A stretch of 64,000 nt of DNA, taken from assembly GCA_003212335.1 (NCBI GenBank), contig QCQA01000001.1:224177-288176 (forward strand), given 5' to 3'. The notes under the pieces were generated by a model. That model was not told where the DNA came from. It did not search any database and saw only the letters and a list, made by a program, of their open reading frames with translations. The translations under genes were made by a program, and so were the position numbers. Shown here in pieces: positions 46,980 through 55,814 of the stretch. Within the stretch, counting starts at the first letter, position 1. The number at the start of each line of letters is the position of its first letter. This stretch comes from SAR86 cluster bacterium AG-447-A08 (lineage in GTDB: Bacteria > Pseudomonadota > Gammaproteobacteria > Magnimaribacterales > Magnimaribacteraceae).

Positions 46980-48044
46980 CTAGCTTTGTTCCTTCAATTT
47001 CTTGAATTCTCCTGCCAGGAGCTTAAAAGCAGAATTCAATTCATACTTTCTTTCAACAAGTTTCCTTCCTTCACGCCCAAGAGATAAACGTTTTTGTTTA
47101 TCTTCTATCAGAATTTCAAGTTTATCGACCCAGTCTTGATGCTCTTTGGCAAGAAAACCATTAACACCATCTTTTATAATATCTTTATTTACTCCCACAG
47201 ATGAGCCAATTACGGGTTTCCCACTGGCCATATACTGTAGAAGTTTATATCCACATTTTCCTTTCTCCATAGGCAGGTTCTTTAAAGGCATAATTCCAAT
47301 ATCTATGCTTTCTATATTAGAGGCCTCTTTCTCTTCAGACCAAGGTATGTTGATAGTGTGAATATTATTAAGTGTTCTATTGGTTCCAATCAATTTCAGG
47401 GAAAAATCAAATTTCAATGAGAGCTCTTCTAGGGCTGGAATAATAAGATCAAGAGAATGATCCGTTATGGGTGTTCCTATCCATCCAATAATAATCCTTT
47501 CATTGTCGCTGTATTTAACTTGATATCTCTCTAAATCAACGACAGTAGGAATTATACAAATATTTTTTGCACCAGCATCATTCGCTCGTTTAGCTATGTA
47601 GGAATTTCCACATAGTACTAAACTACTAGTGCGCATTACTACGTCTATTTTATTTTTAAGGAGTAATTTCAATGAATAATTAGACTCAATTTGATCATAA
47701 TTGTGAAAGACAGCGTCATCAAAATCTACTACCATTTTTGCTCCTAAAATACTTAAAAGTCTTTCAAAAGTTGCAGGAGATTTGGGGAATAGCTCTTTTT
47801 CTAACCAAATAAGATCATATTTGTAAAATTTGAAAAGCGTTAAAAATCTTCTAAGATATCTTTTCAAGATATAAACTAAATCTATTTTATTTTCTGAATA
47901 TATATTTTCTAAATATTCATCATCAAGAAGATTCTTTTCCTCTATATCAAATCCTTTTTTTCTTAATTCCTCAAAAAAAATATGAAACCGCATCCTGCTA
48001 GATGCGCCTTTTCGTGAATATCGTGTCAGGGCAATGATTTTCAT
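46980..48044 (-). CDS. Glycosyltransferase, GT-B type
   Basis: 354 residues from ATG at 48044. The N-terminal half has R-Y-S-R-K-G-A-S-S-R-M-R-F (about 7-19) and W-L-E-K-E-L-F-P. The C-terminal half has G-W-I-G-T-P and K-C-G-Y-K-L-L-Q-Y-M-A-S-G-K-P-V, typical of family 4 transferases. Two bases separate it from asnB downstream. It is the first gene of the leftward unit running to rfbD, and diverges from the methyltransferase gene at 48121. Sugar specificity unknown. Confidence 0.88.
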   Translation of the reverse strand: MKIIALTRYSRKGASSRMRFHIFFEELRKKGFDIEEKNLLDDEYLENIYSENKIDLVYILKRYLRRFLTLFKFYKYDLIWLEKELFPKSPATFERLLSILGAKMVVDFDDAVFHNYDQIESNYSLKLLLKNKIDVVMRTSSLVLCGNSYIAKRANDAGAKNICIIPTVVDLERYQVKYSDNERIIIGWIGTPITDHSLDLIIPALEELSLKFDFSLKLIGTNRTLNNIHTINIPWSEEKEASNIESIDIGIMPLKNLPMEKGKCGYKLLQYMASGKPVIGSSVGVNKDIIKDGVNGFLAKEHQDWVDKLEILIEDKQKRLSLGREGRKLVERKYELNSAFKLLAGEFKKLKEQS

Positions 48045-48120
48045 GAACAATTAAGGAATTTAATCGTGTTATTATAGATCATTAGTAGCTTATTCCTTTC
48101 ACGAAGTGTAAAAATCTATA

Positions 48121-48861
48121 ATGTCTGAACCTATCATAGAACAAATCAAAAACTTTTCTTATCCTCTGATCAGAAAAGATCTTTGCATGAAATTAGATGA
48201 GGATATAAAACATCAATTTTTTAAAAAGAGAGGTATTGAAATTGGAGGTCCTAGTAATTTCTTTAAACGCAACTTTCCTATCTATCAAATCATATCTCAA
48301 TTAGATATAGTGAACTTCTCGGATGAAACGCTTTGGCAAAATAACAAAGAAGTTTTCTACTTAGGTAACAACTCATCTAAAATAATTGTACAAGATGCGA
48401 TTAATCTAGAAAAAATTGATTCGCATCAATATCAATTTCTTTTATCTAGTAATTGTTTAGAACATATAGCAAATCCTATAAAGGCTCTTAAGGAATGGAT
48501 AAGGGTAGTAAAAAAAAATTCTCCCATTGTTCTTGTTCTGCCAAAAAAAGATACTAATTTTGATCACAAACGAGATGTGACCGATATAAAACATATTATC
48601 GAAGATTTTAATAATGATACTTCTGAACGCGATTTAACTCATTTAGATGAAATTTTATCTAAGCATGACTTTTTGAGAGATCCAGGTGTAAAAGACCTTG
48701 AGGCCCTTAAAAGCAGATCATTAAGGAATTTTGAAAATAGAGCACTTCACCATCATGTGTATGACCTAGAATTATTAAATCAAATGGTCGAATTTTTAGG
48801 CAAAGAAGTTGTTCATGAAGATGAGAATAAAATCGACTACTTGATTATCTTCAAAGCTTAA
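48121..48861 (+). CDS. SAM-dependent methyltransferase
   Basis: 246 residues. The SAM region begins at G-I-E-I-G-G-P-S near 39-46; L-L-S-S-N-C-L-E-H-I-A-N-P and the later E-W-I-R-V-V-K are those of type 11 class I methyltransferases found next to glycosyltransferases. A histidine-rich stretch (A-L-H-H-H-V) lies near 218. Its acceptor may be a glycan hydroxyl, as inferred from the locus. First of four rightward genes, with one base to the GNAT gene. Confidence 0.82.
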   Translation: MSEPIIEQIKNFSYPLIRKDLCMKLDEDIKHQFFKKRGIEIGGPSNFFKRNFPIYQIISQLDIVNFSDETLWQNNKEVFYLGNNSSKIIVQDAINLEKIDSHQYQFLLSSNCLEHIANPIKALKEWIRVVKKNSPIVLVLPKKDTNFDHKRDVTDIKHIIEDFNNDTSERDLTHLDEILSKHDFLRDPGVKDLEALKSRSLRNFENRALHHHVYDLELLNQMVEFLGKEVVHEDENKIDYLIIFKA

Positions 48862-48862
48862 A

Positions 48863-49804
48863 ATGCTGGAAATAAAAAATTATACTGAAGATCTGCAAAA
48901 AGAATATTCTAGGTTTTGTAAGAAAAATATTAGCTTCTTAAATTATCATAGCAAGCCAACTCACATAGCTTGGCTCAGAGATTATCGGGAAAGCTTTTTT
49001 AAAGTAGCTATAAACAACAACAAGATTGTAGGTTGTCTACACGGCTATAGATCTCCGTTAATATTGAATGGAAAGACTGAGATGGCAATGAATCTTCATA
49101 ATCTATATTCGGATCCTGACTATAAAGGCTCAGGGATGAAACTATTAATGGAAACCATCAGAGAAGAAGATTTAAAAATTCTAGCCCATGCTACTGGAAA
49201 ATTGGCTATCGCCTATGAAAAAATTGGTTCCATAAAGATTAAGTCGACTTGGGCAAAGAAGTTTATTATTCCCAAAAAAATATTTTCTAGTAAACAAATA
49301 CGAAATGATTCACTCTATGATAAATTCTTGTTGAAAGGTTTTAATATTTTGAGCAATAAAAACCTCAAAGAAAGAAGTACCTTGTTAGGTGTTTTAAAAA
49401 ATCTTGAACTTTTTGATAATAATATTACCGATGATTTTATAGAATGGCGTTTTTTCCATAAATTTAGTCCAATCACTTATACTGTTCAAGAACCTAAGAC
49501 GGAAAGCTCACTCCTATTTTCAGTAGGGAAAAAAAATTTCATTCCTTTCGTGAGGGTCTTTTCTTTGCAGCTAAAAGACTCAGAAAATCCTAAAAATTTG
49601 CTAGATTGTGTAGAAAGTATTGCTGCATCATATGGAATTCCAATTGTTATTATTTCGATTACATCTGATGTAGATCTAGTGCAATACAATTATAAGCCAT
49701 ACAAGAATATGCCTGAGGCTTTTTGTCATTCTTCTTCTAGAAGGATAGCTGATTGTAAAATTGACGGCATCTCAACTGATGTGGCATTTAATAGTTTTGT
49801 GTAG
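48863..49804 (+). CDS. GNAT-fold acyltransferase-like protein
   Basis: 313 residues. An N-terminal GNAT domain with the acyl-CoA-binding type motif D-Y-K-G-S-G-M-K-L-L (about 88-97) after N-L-Y-S-D-P is present. The C-terminal half (about 180-313) is beta-rich, and might be a second GNAT-like fold as in FemAB-type enzymes. The presence of an acyl carrier protein and KAS III 2 kb away suggests that it could pass an acyl group to an amino sugar, but this is speculation. Six bases separate it from the next gene. Confidence 0.7.
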   Translation: MLEIKNYTEDLQKEYSRFCKKNISFLNYHSKPTHIAWLRDYRESFFKVAINNNKIVGCLHGYRSPLILNGKTEMAMNLHNLYSDPDYKGSGMKLLMETIREEDLKILAHATGKLAIAYEKIGSIKIKSTWAKKFIIPKKIFSSKQIRNDSLYDKFLLKGFNILSNKNLKERSTLLGVLKNLELFDNNITDDFIEWRFFHKFSPITYTVQEPKTESSLLFSVGKKNFIPFVRVFSLQLKDSENPKNLLDCVESIAASYGIPIVIISITSDVDLVQYNYKPYKNMPEAFCHSSSRRIADCKIDGISTDVAFNSFV

Positions 49805-49810
49805 TGATTT

Positions 49811-50701
49811 ATGGAAAAAATAGGAAAAGTATTGATATCTTTTGATTGTGAAGGTAAATGGGGAATGATAGATGAAAGGCAATCATGGATAGATAACAAA
49901 TTAACTGATAAAAACCTTTATCATATATACGAATTTATTTTAGATATTCTTGAAAAGAATAATCTGAGAGCTACCTTTGGATTTGTAGGTGCAATGCTGG
50001 AGAGCGAGACAGAATTTAGAGATAAAGTTAAAAAATTAAGACAAGGTACAAGTCATAAAATTTGGATAGAGGAATTTTATAAAAAGTATGAGAATAATTC
50101 TGAAGGTTATTTTCTGCCTGAATTGATGAAGCTATTCAAAGACAGCAGGCATGAACTAGCAACTCATGGATACTGTCATATACCCTTTGACAGGCTTTCT
50201 GAAGAAGAAGCAATAGAAGAGCTCTCACTTGTCAAATCTCAGATGAGCAATTTGGGTATTAGCTACTCCTCAATTATTTACCCAAGGAATAAAATTTCAC
50301 ATACTAGGATACTTAGCAGATCAGGTATAGCAAGGTATAGAGATTTCCCTAATCATCTAAATATAAATTTTATTCCTAAAAAAATTAATTCCCTTATTGA
50401 TAGCTTAAACGTATATAAACAAGCAGAAAACTTAAACAAAAATTCTGTACCAGGAGGAATAATGGTTCACTGGTTTTATGGATATAGAAAAATGATTCCT
50501 TCAAGTATTATTTATAAAAAGTATGACAACCTCCTTCAAGATGCAGCTGAAAACAAAAAGATGGCACACCTATGGTTGCACCCTCACAACTTAATAACTT
50601 CTAGGCAATCGAAAATTTTGTTCAGAGATTTATGCAAAAATATTGGTGAGATGATGAAAAATGAAAAACTAGTTAATGTTACTTTCAATGAGCTTATCTA
50701 G
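49811..50701 (+). CDS. Polysaccharide deacetylase-like protein (NodB-homology fold)
   Basis: 296 residues. I-S-F-D-C-E-G-K-W-G-M (about 9-19) provides the first Asp and E-L-A-T-H-G-Y-C-H (about 115-123) the metal-binding His pair; a late H-L-W-L-H-P-H-N matches the catalytic His region. The protein has no signal peptide, so it works in the cytoplasm, on a nucleotide- or lipid-linked amino sugar. Removing an acetyl group would free an amine for a different acyl group, which fits the neighbouring ACP, KAS III and GNAT genes. This order of events is inferred. Confidence 0.83.
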   Translation: MEKIGKVLISFDCEGKWGMIDERQSWIDNKLTDKNLYHIYEFILDILEKNNLRATFGFVGAMLESETEFRDKVKKLRQGTSHKIWIEEFYKKYENNSEGYFLPELMKLFKDSRHELATHGYCHIPFDRLSEEEAIEELSLVKSQMSNLGISYSSIIYPRNKISHTRILSRSGIARYRDFPNHLNINFIPKKINSLIDSLNVYKQAENLNKNSVPGGIMVHWFYGYRKMIPSSIIYKKYDNLLQDAAENKKMAHLWLHPHNLITSRQSKILFRDLCKNIGEMMKNEKLVNVTFNELI

Positions 50702-50725
50702 AACCTAAGATGTTATAGTACATAT

Positions 50726-50941
50726 ATGGATGAAAAGTTTATAAATATTATTAGTGCTGAGCTAGAAATTCCTAAAGAACTTGTGACCGAGGGCTACTTA
50801 CTAGAGCAATGTGAAGCTTGGGACTCGATGGGAATGATTTGTGTTATGACGGCAATTGATGATGGATATGGAATAGAGCTTGAAGATGATTCTTTACTGA
50901 GCTGTAGAACTATAGGTGATATAAATACCCTAATAAAGTAG
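50726..50941 (+). CDS. Acyl carrier protein
   Basis: 71 residues. The phosphopantetheine site is D33-S34-M35 in A-W-D-S-M-G-M, where Ser34 would carry the prosthetic arm. The sequence is acidic and helical. It is not the housekeeping AcpP (D-S-L, about 78 residues), being divergent and set in a polysaccharide locus. It likely serves the KAS III encoded in convergent orientation one base away. Confidence 0.88.
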   Translation: MDEKFINIISAELEIPKELVTEGYLLEQCEAWDSMGMICVMTAIDDGYGIELEDDSLLSCRTIGDINTLIK

Positions 50942-50942
50942 G

Positions 50943-51947
50943 CTAATATCTTACTATAGAGCCTGCCCAAGACAAACCTACTCCAAAACCAAGGAGTAAA
51001 TAAGTCGAAACTGACTTTCTTTTTTCTTTTTCTTTTGCAAGCCCAATAGGTATTGTTGAAGAAACGGTATTACCTATAGATTCATAAGATCTATGTATTT
51101 TTTCTTCAGGTATGTTTATTTTCTTTTGTAAATTATTCAATATAAATTTATTGGCCTGATGAAAAATTACCGAATCTATATCTTCAAGCTCTAAGCCCGA
51201 CCTTCCTAAAGTTTCTTCAAATACTTTAGGAATTTTTTTAATGGTAAAGTTATGAATGGCCCTACCATTCATGTAAAGATTTGATTCGGACCTAATATTG
51301 CCACTTTCATCCTCCATCTCACCATAAGAATCATTTGATAATGGATTTCTCGCACCTCCATGTGGAACAATTAATTGTGCATAACCGCTTCCATCTGTTC
51401 CATGAATTACGGGAAAAATTCCAGTTTCATTGCAATCTTGTGTTGAAACCAATATGGCGCAAGCACCATCTCCAAATAAAGTCCTCACACTTTTGTCTTT
51501 TGGATTAATGAATTTTGAATAAGTTTCAGAGGTAATTATTAGAACATTCTCACATTGCTTAGATTCGATAAGGCCTTTTGCCAAACCAAGGGAATATACA
51601 AACCCACTGCATCCTTGATTGACATCTACAGCTCCGATATTAGTATTTAATCCTAATTTATCTTGTAAAATACAAGCCGAGGTTGGTAAAAAATAATCTG
51701 GCGATTGAGTGCAAAAGATCAAATAATCTATTTTATCTCTTATATTAATATGTTTTTTAAAGAGTTTTTTTGCCGCACTTTCTCCTAAATCAACTGACGT
51801 CTCATCTGTAACAATATGTCTATCATTGATGCCTGTTAGGTCAGAAATCTTTTTTACATTCCAGTCAGGATTTTGAATGATAAGATCTTCGTTACTTACT
51901 ACATTGGGAGGTAAATAATACTCAATAGCTTTTATATATGCATTCAA
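50943..51947 (-). CDS. Beta-ketoacyl-ACP synthase III, locus-specific
   Basis: 334 residues from TTG at 51947, with AAAAGG upstream; a longer frame begins 21 codons earlier but would overlap the divergent dioxygenase gene. The triad is complete: Cys113 in N-Q-G-C-S-G-F, His263 in F-H-Q-A-N and Asn293 in I-G-N-T-V. Length fits FabH. The usual role is to condense acyl-CoA with malonyl-ACP. A second, longer KAS III is encoded at 30514-31626, so this copy is probably specialised for the glycan. It is convergent with the ACP gene. Confidence 0.9.
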   Translation of the reverse strand: MNAYIKAIEYYLPPNVVSNEDLIIQNPDWNVKKISDLTGINDRHIVTDETSVDLGESAAKKLFKKHINIRDKIDYLIFCTQSPDYFLPTSACILQDKLGLNTNIGAVDVNQGCSGFVYSLGLAKGLIESKQCENVLIITSETYSKFINPKDKSVRTLFGDGACAILVSTQDCNETGIFPVIHGTDGSGYAQLIVPHGGARNPLSNDSYGEMEDESGNIRSESNLYMNGRAIHNFTIKKIPKVFEETLGRSGLELEDIDSVIFHQANKFILNNLQKKINIPEEKIHRSYESIGNTVSSTIPIGLAKEKEKRKSVSTYLLLGFGVGLSWAGSIVRY

Positions 51948-52002
51948 GAGTGAACCTTTTAGATAATTAAAAAAGAAATTCAGTATAATATTTGAACTGC
52001 AA

Positions 52003-52851
52003 ATGACCAATAATAATTTATATCAATTTCATGGATCTGAGTATAGGCATTTAAAAAATATACCTAGAAAATTACTTTATAAAGAATTCCTCAACACTGG
52101 ATTTATTCTATTTAGAGACTTTGAGGACATAGAGAGTGATCTTATTAGTTTTACTGATGAATTTACTTTGCGTTATGCAAAAGATACTAATCGAAGAGAA
52201 ACTAGACTAGGCAATGAAAATATAAAAAATGTTGATATAGGCAACAAAGAGATAAAACTACACAGTGAAGCTAGTTTTGCCCCTTCCTGGCCAGAGATTT
52301 TGTGGTTCTTTTGTAAGAAACCATCCGAGAAAGATGGAAATACAACTTTTTGTGATGCAGTAAAACTATGGAACTCTCTTGAAAAAGATACAAAAGTTTT
52401 TTTTCTTGGTAACCCTATCAAGTATGTTCTTTCTTTACCCATAGATATTAAAAAGAAATCTAAAGGTAAGAAGAAATGGTTTTTGGAAGAAATAGGTGCT
52501 TCAGATGTAAGTCTTAATTGGGAAACAAGCTCTCTGGAAATGAACCTACTGCGCTTTGGCGTAACCGAATGCAGATTTACTAACAAGTTAAGCTTCAGTA
52601 ATCATTTACTTGTTGATCTTGAATCAGAACCACAGATTCTCTCTAGAACCTTAGCTAATAATCAAAAAATACCTCAAGATATTATGGAAGAAATATCTGA
52701 AAAATCATCTAAATTAACTTTTACTTCAAATTGGAAAAAAGGGGATCTTGCTATGCTTGATAATAAAAGATTTTTACACGGAAGAGAGTCATTCAAGGAA
52801 GGGTCTGAAAGGGATATTGTTCTAGTTCAAACCTTAAAAGCTAAGATTTAG
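52003..52851 (+). CDS. TauD/TfdA-like Fe(II)/2-oxoglutarate dioxygenase
   Basis: 282 residues. The iron site would be His87-x-Glu89 in L-H-S-E-A and distal His259 in F-L-H-G-R, with Arg270 in place to bind 2-oxoglutarate; D-G-N-T-T-F and W-x-x-G-D-L are also typical. The Glu in place of the common Asp is also known in some family members. Such enzymes hydroxylate acyl or amino acid side chains. Divergent from KAS III and near ACP, it may hydroxylate the acyl-ACP. Its end overlaps the convergent GT2 by 11 bases. Confidence 0.85.
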   Translation: MTNNNLYQFHGSEYRHLKNIPRKLLYKEFLNTGFILFRDFEDIESDLISFTDEFTLRYAKDTNRRETRLGNENIKNVDIGNKEIKLHSEASFAPSWPEILWFFCKKPSEKDGNTTFCDAVKLWNSLEKDTKVFFLGNPIKYVLSLPIDIKKKSKGKKKWFLEEIGASDVSLNWETSSLEMNLLRFGVTECRFTNKLSFSNHLLVDLESEPQILSRTLANNQKIPQDIMEEISEKSSKLTFTSNWKKGDLAMLDNKRFLHGRESFKEGSERDIVLVQTLKAKI

Positions 52852-53767
52852 ATCTATTGAATAGATATCCTATAAACCAAGAAATTAATTTAATATATGC
52901 TTTTGAAGAGTTAATGAAATCACTTAGAGAGAGTTTTAAGATTGATGAAATAAATATCCTTGTAAACATCTCAACAAACAAAGTAGATAGAATAGAAAAA
53001 ATACATCCCATCACATTCAAGTTCTTAATTGAATAAAGAATCCTGCTCCTTAAAGTGTAAAAAAGTCTTTCTGAAATAATATTTTCAGTAGTACCGCCTC
53101 CATAATGATATGCTCTTAAGGAAGTTTCGTAAAAACTTCTATAGCCTAGTAAATTTGCTCTGTAGCAATAATCCATTTCTTCATAATAAACAAAGAAATT
53201 TTCATCAAAACCTTTCAATTCGTCGAATAATTTCCTTCGAGTTAAAAAGAAAGCTCCCATAACTTGATCCACTTCTGAAGAAGTTTGATGATCCCAATCG
53301 AGCATTGCCATGCCTGAAGATTTTAGAATTCTGGTTAACCCTATAGAGTGAGAAAAAACCCTCATAGGTGAAAGAAATCTTGAGCAAGTTCTAACTATAC
53401 GATTATGTTCATTAACTAGACTAACTCCGAGAATTCCTATGTCCTGCTGTCTTCTTATCTTGGCAAAAGCCCCTGAAATAGTTTCTTTAAATACTTTCGT
53501 ATCAGGATTTAAGAAAAGAATATAATCTTCATCGCTATAACTAGCACCAATGTTGCAAGCTTTTGAAAAGCCTTCATTTATTTTATTCTTGTGAATCTCA
53601 ACTTTATCAAAAATTGGTATTTTTTCTAAAGAATTGTCCTGAGATCCATTGTCAATGATGATAATTTTATTTATGTCCTCGTGGTTAGACTTTTGAATTG
53701 AGTCAATGCAATTGGCAATGAACGGACCACTATTCCAATTAACTAAAATTACGTCTAACTTAGACAT
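52841..53767 (-). CDS. Glycosyltransferase family 2, rhamnosyltransferase-like
   Basis: 308 residues. GT-A motifs V-N-W-N-S-G and I-I-D-N-G-S-Q-D-N-S, the D-x-D-type L-N-P-D-T, and D-E-N-F-F-V-Y-Y-E-E-M-D-Y-C-Y-R are seen. They are usual for inverting rhamnosyltransferases in O-antigen clusters, so L-rhamnose from RfbBACD is a reasonable donor. A hydrophobic stretch near 250-275 suggests membrane contact. Confidence 0.88.
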   Translation of the reverse strand: MSKLDVILVNWNSGPFIANCIDSIQKSNHEDINKIIIIDNGSQDNSLEKIPIFDKVEIHKNKINEGFSKACNIGASYSDEDYILFLNPDTKVFKETISGAFAKIRRQQDIGILGVSLVNEHNRIVRTCSRFLSPMRVFSHSIGLTRILKSSGMAMLDWDHQTSSEVDQVMGAFFLTRRKLFDELKGFDENFFVYYEEMDYCYRANLLGYRSFYETSLRAYHYGGGTTENIISERLFYTLRSRILYSIKNLNVMGCIFSILSTLFVEMFTRIFISSILKLSLSDFINSSKAYIKLISWFIGYLFNRSKS

Positions 53768-53769
53768 TA

Positions 53770-54756
53770 CTAAAAAATTGAAAAGTAACCTAATACCTCT
53801 CCAAAAGTAAAAGAGAAGGTATAGACGGCAATAAGCAATGAAGCTAAATAATTATACAAACTTGATAATGTAATAGATGTATATCTTGTAAAAATTAAAG
53901 GAAAAAGTCCTAGAAGAGAAAGTTCCCTGATCCTATGTGCAATAACTGGAGTATCGGCAAAAAAAATGTAAGTAGCAGCACCCAATAATATTAGGTGGAA
54001 ACCTTTCTTTTGATAATACGTTAGATCTCGGTATATAAAAAGACATGAAATGATAATACTTATTTGTAGCCAGAATATTGGATTAGTAAAAGTTACTCCA
54101 AGCTCAGTTCCGGAAGCTTGGTGAAGAAGAAAATTAAAAGCTGATACACTTGTCAGAAGAGTATTCCAAGCCAAAGAGACAACAAATAAACCAATGAGTG
54201 CTAAAAGGTTTGAGTTTGTTTTACTGAAGAGGAAAAAAGCAAATATTATAATTCCAGAGTAATGAAACAAAGCTGCAGCTGCGCCTAAAATTAAGTATCT
54301 TGAAGGATGATGATTATCTAGAAATAATGAGAGTAAAATAAAGCAACCCGCCAAAGCACCTCTTATCTGATTTGACTCTTGTATGGGAAGAAATAATAAG
54401 AAGTAAAATAAAACAGCTCCAACACCATAGTCTATTCTTCTTAATAAATTTATTTTGTATAGTAGAGGGAACAAACCTGCCAAAAAGAATATGGTTTCTG
54501 GTGATAGGCTCTTTGATAGGATCCAAACAATCAACAAATAGCCCGGCTCTGTAATCTCTCTAACAAATGATTCATTGAAGCTGCTGTAACTAAGTCTCTC
54601 AAAGAGACCTATATAACCGGCAAAATCGTTAGATATTCCTTCTGAACCAAAAACATAGAGTAGGTATATTCCAACAACTGAAGCAAAAATAAAAAAAAGA
54701 GAATTTAAAACAAAATTTTCTACTTTTTGAGATGACACGATACCTTTTTGGGACAA
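53770..54756 (-). CDS. EpsG-family polysaccharide membrane protein
   Basis: 328 residues with about nine to ten hydrophobic helices. The region around Y-I-G-L-F-E-R-L-S and R-E-I-T-E-P-G-Y-L-L-I-V in the first loop, and Q-I-R-G-A-L-A in a later one, fit the EpsG/Wzy-like family, which is thought to polymerise repeat units. It is the only Wzy-like candidate within the window. No Wzx flippase is visible here. Confidence 0.78.
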   Translation of the reverse strand: MSQKGIVSSQKVENFVLNSLFFIFASVVGIYLLYVFGSEGISNDFAGYIGLFERLSYSSFNESFVREITEPGYLLIVWILSKSLSPETIFFLAGLFPLLYKINLLRRIDYGVGAVLFYFLLFLPIQESNQIRGALAGCFILLSLFLDNHHPSRYLILGAAAALFHYSGIIIFAFFLFSKTNSNLLALIGLFVVSLAWNTLLTSVSAFNFLLHQASGTELGVTFTNPIFWLQISIIISCLFIYRDLTYYQKKGFHLILLGAATYIFFADTPVIAHRIRELSLLGLFPLIFTRYTSITLSSLYNYLASLLIAVYTFSFTFGEVLGYFSIF

Positions 54757-55812
54757 TTAGCTACTGTCCTTTTGACCTATAAAAATAACATTAGGAAAAT
54801 CTTTCTGCACAGGAAGAAAAGATCTAAATTTCTCAACCTCAAAACATATCTTATAAAAGCCATCTAATTCATAGTCTAAAAAATTTGTGTAATCAAAACT
54901 CTTGGCGCTATGGCTTTGTAGTCTTGAGAATCTATTTACTAGAAATATATGTGAACCCTCTGTCATTCTCATTTTTATCTTGGACAGATAGTCATTGACA
55001 GTTTCAATGTTCATCTCAGAAAAACTTTCATGATTTATAAAAAAATCTATATTTATGTCTAGGTTATCTAATTGACTTGGAATTAAAAAAATTACTTTCT
55101 TTTTCGAAAGGGATTTCTTAAAAGCATCTAACTGGTGTGGTAAAAAAAGTTCCACATCTTCATCAACATTCTCTTTTGCAGAAAGGTAGCCTCTTAATGC
55201 AACGTCAGGTAAATCTATGCAGTAGTAACTAAAACGGTCAAGGTTCTTCGACACTATCGTTCCGAAGTTAAAGAGGCCTGATCCTATTTCAAGAATGTTC
55301 TTTGATTCAAGATTTTCTAAATTTATAAATTTCTTTAGGGTGTGGAAATATGTATACGACTTATAATTATTGTGAGAGAAAAAAATGTTATTCTTAGAGT
55401 TATAACTTTCATAGTCCGAAACTATGTTAACTTGTTTTTGATGCTCCTCGTATGCCTCTAATGGATAAATATCAAAAGAATACCTTTGTGAGGCCTTTGA
55501 ATCGCCTAATATAAGTTGACTAAGAATAGATACATAAAATTTCTCTACTCCATTTATTATATTTAGAAATACATTGCTCACTCTGATCCAATTTCTGGAT
55601 AAGAACTTTATCTTTTTTGCAAACTTATAAAATCTTGAGACCCTTGAAAAATCATGCTCTCTATTAATAGAGTAATCCCTTAAATTTGAAGGTCTATCAA
55701 AGGAAAAGTCTTTAGACATCTCCTCCCACAAAGGGGACATTTTGGTGCCTAGTTCTGAATTCTCAACGAACCTTAAAGCTTGTTTTAATTCTTCTTCAAT
55801 GTTTGTTGTCAT
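54757..55812 (-). CDS. Putative sugar O-methyltransferase
   Basis: 351 residues. A long N-terminal segment is followed by the SAM site I-L-E-I-G-S-G-L-F-N-F-G and Y-Y-C-I-D-L-P at about 170-205, with N-H-E-S-F-S-E-M later. This is the pattern of the family annotated as putative sugar O-methyltransferase. It is adjacent to the EpsG gene (stop and start touch) and follows the hydroxyacid dehydrogenase. Target sugar unknown. Confidence 0.8.
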   Translation of the reverse strand: MTTNIEEELKQALRFVENSELGTKMSPLWEEMSKDFSFDRPSNLRDYSINREHDFSRVSRFYKFAKKIKFLSRNWIRVSNVFLNIINGVEKFYVSILSQLILGDSKASQRYSFDIYPLEAYEEHQKQVNIVSDYESYNSKNNIFFSHNNYKSYTYFHTLKKFINLENLESKNILEIGSGLFNFGTIVSKNLDRFSYYCIDLPDVALRGYLSAKENVDEDVELFLPHQLDAFKKSLSKKKVIFLIPSQLDNLDINIDFFINHESFSEMNIETVNDYLSKIKMRMTEGSHIFLVNRFSRLQSHSAKSFDYTNFLDYELDGFYKICFEVEKFRSFLPVQKDFPNVIFIGQKDSS

Positions 55813-55814
55813 AA

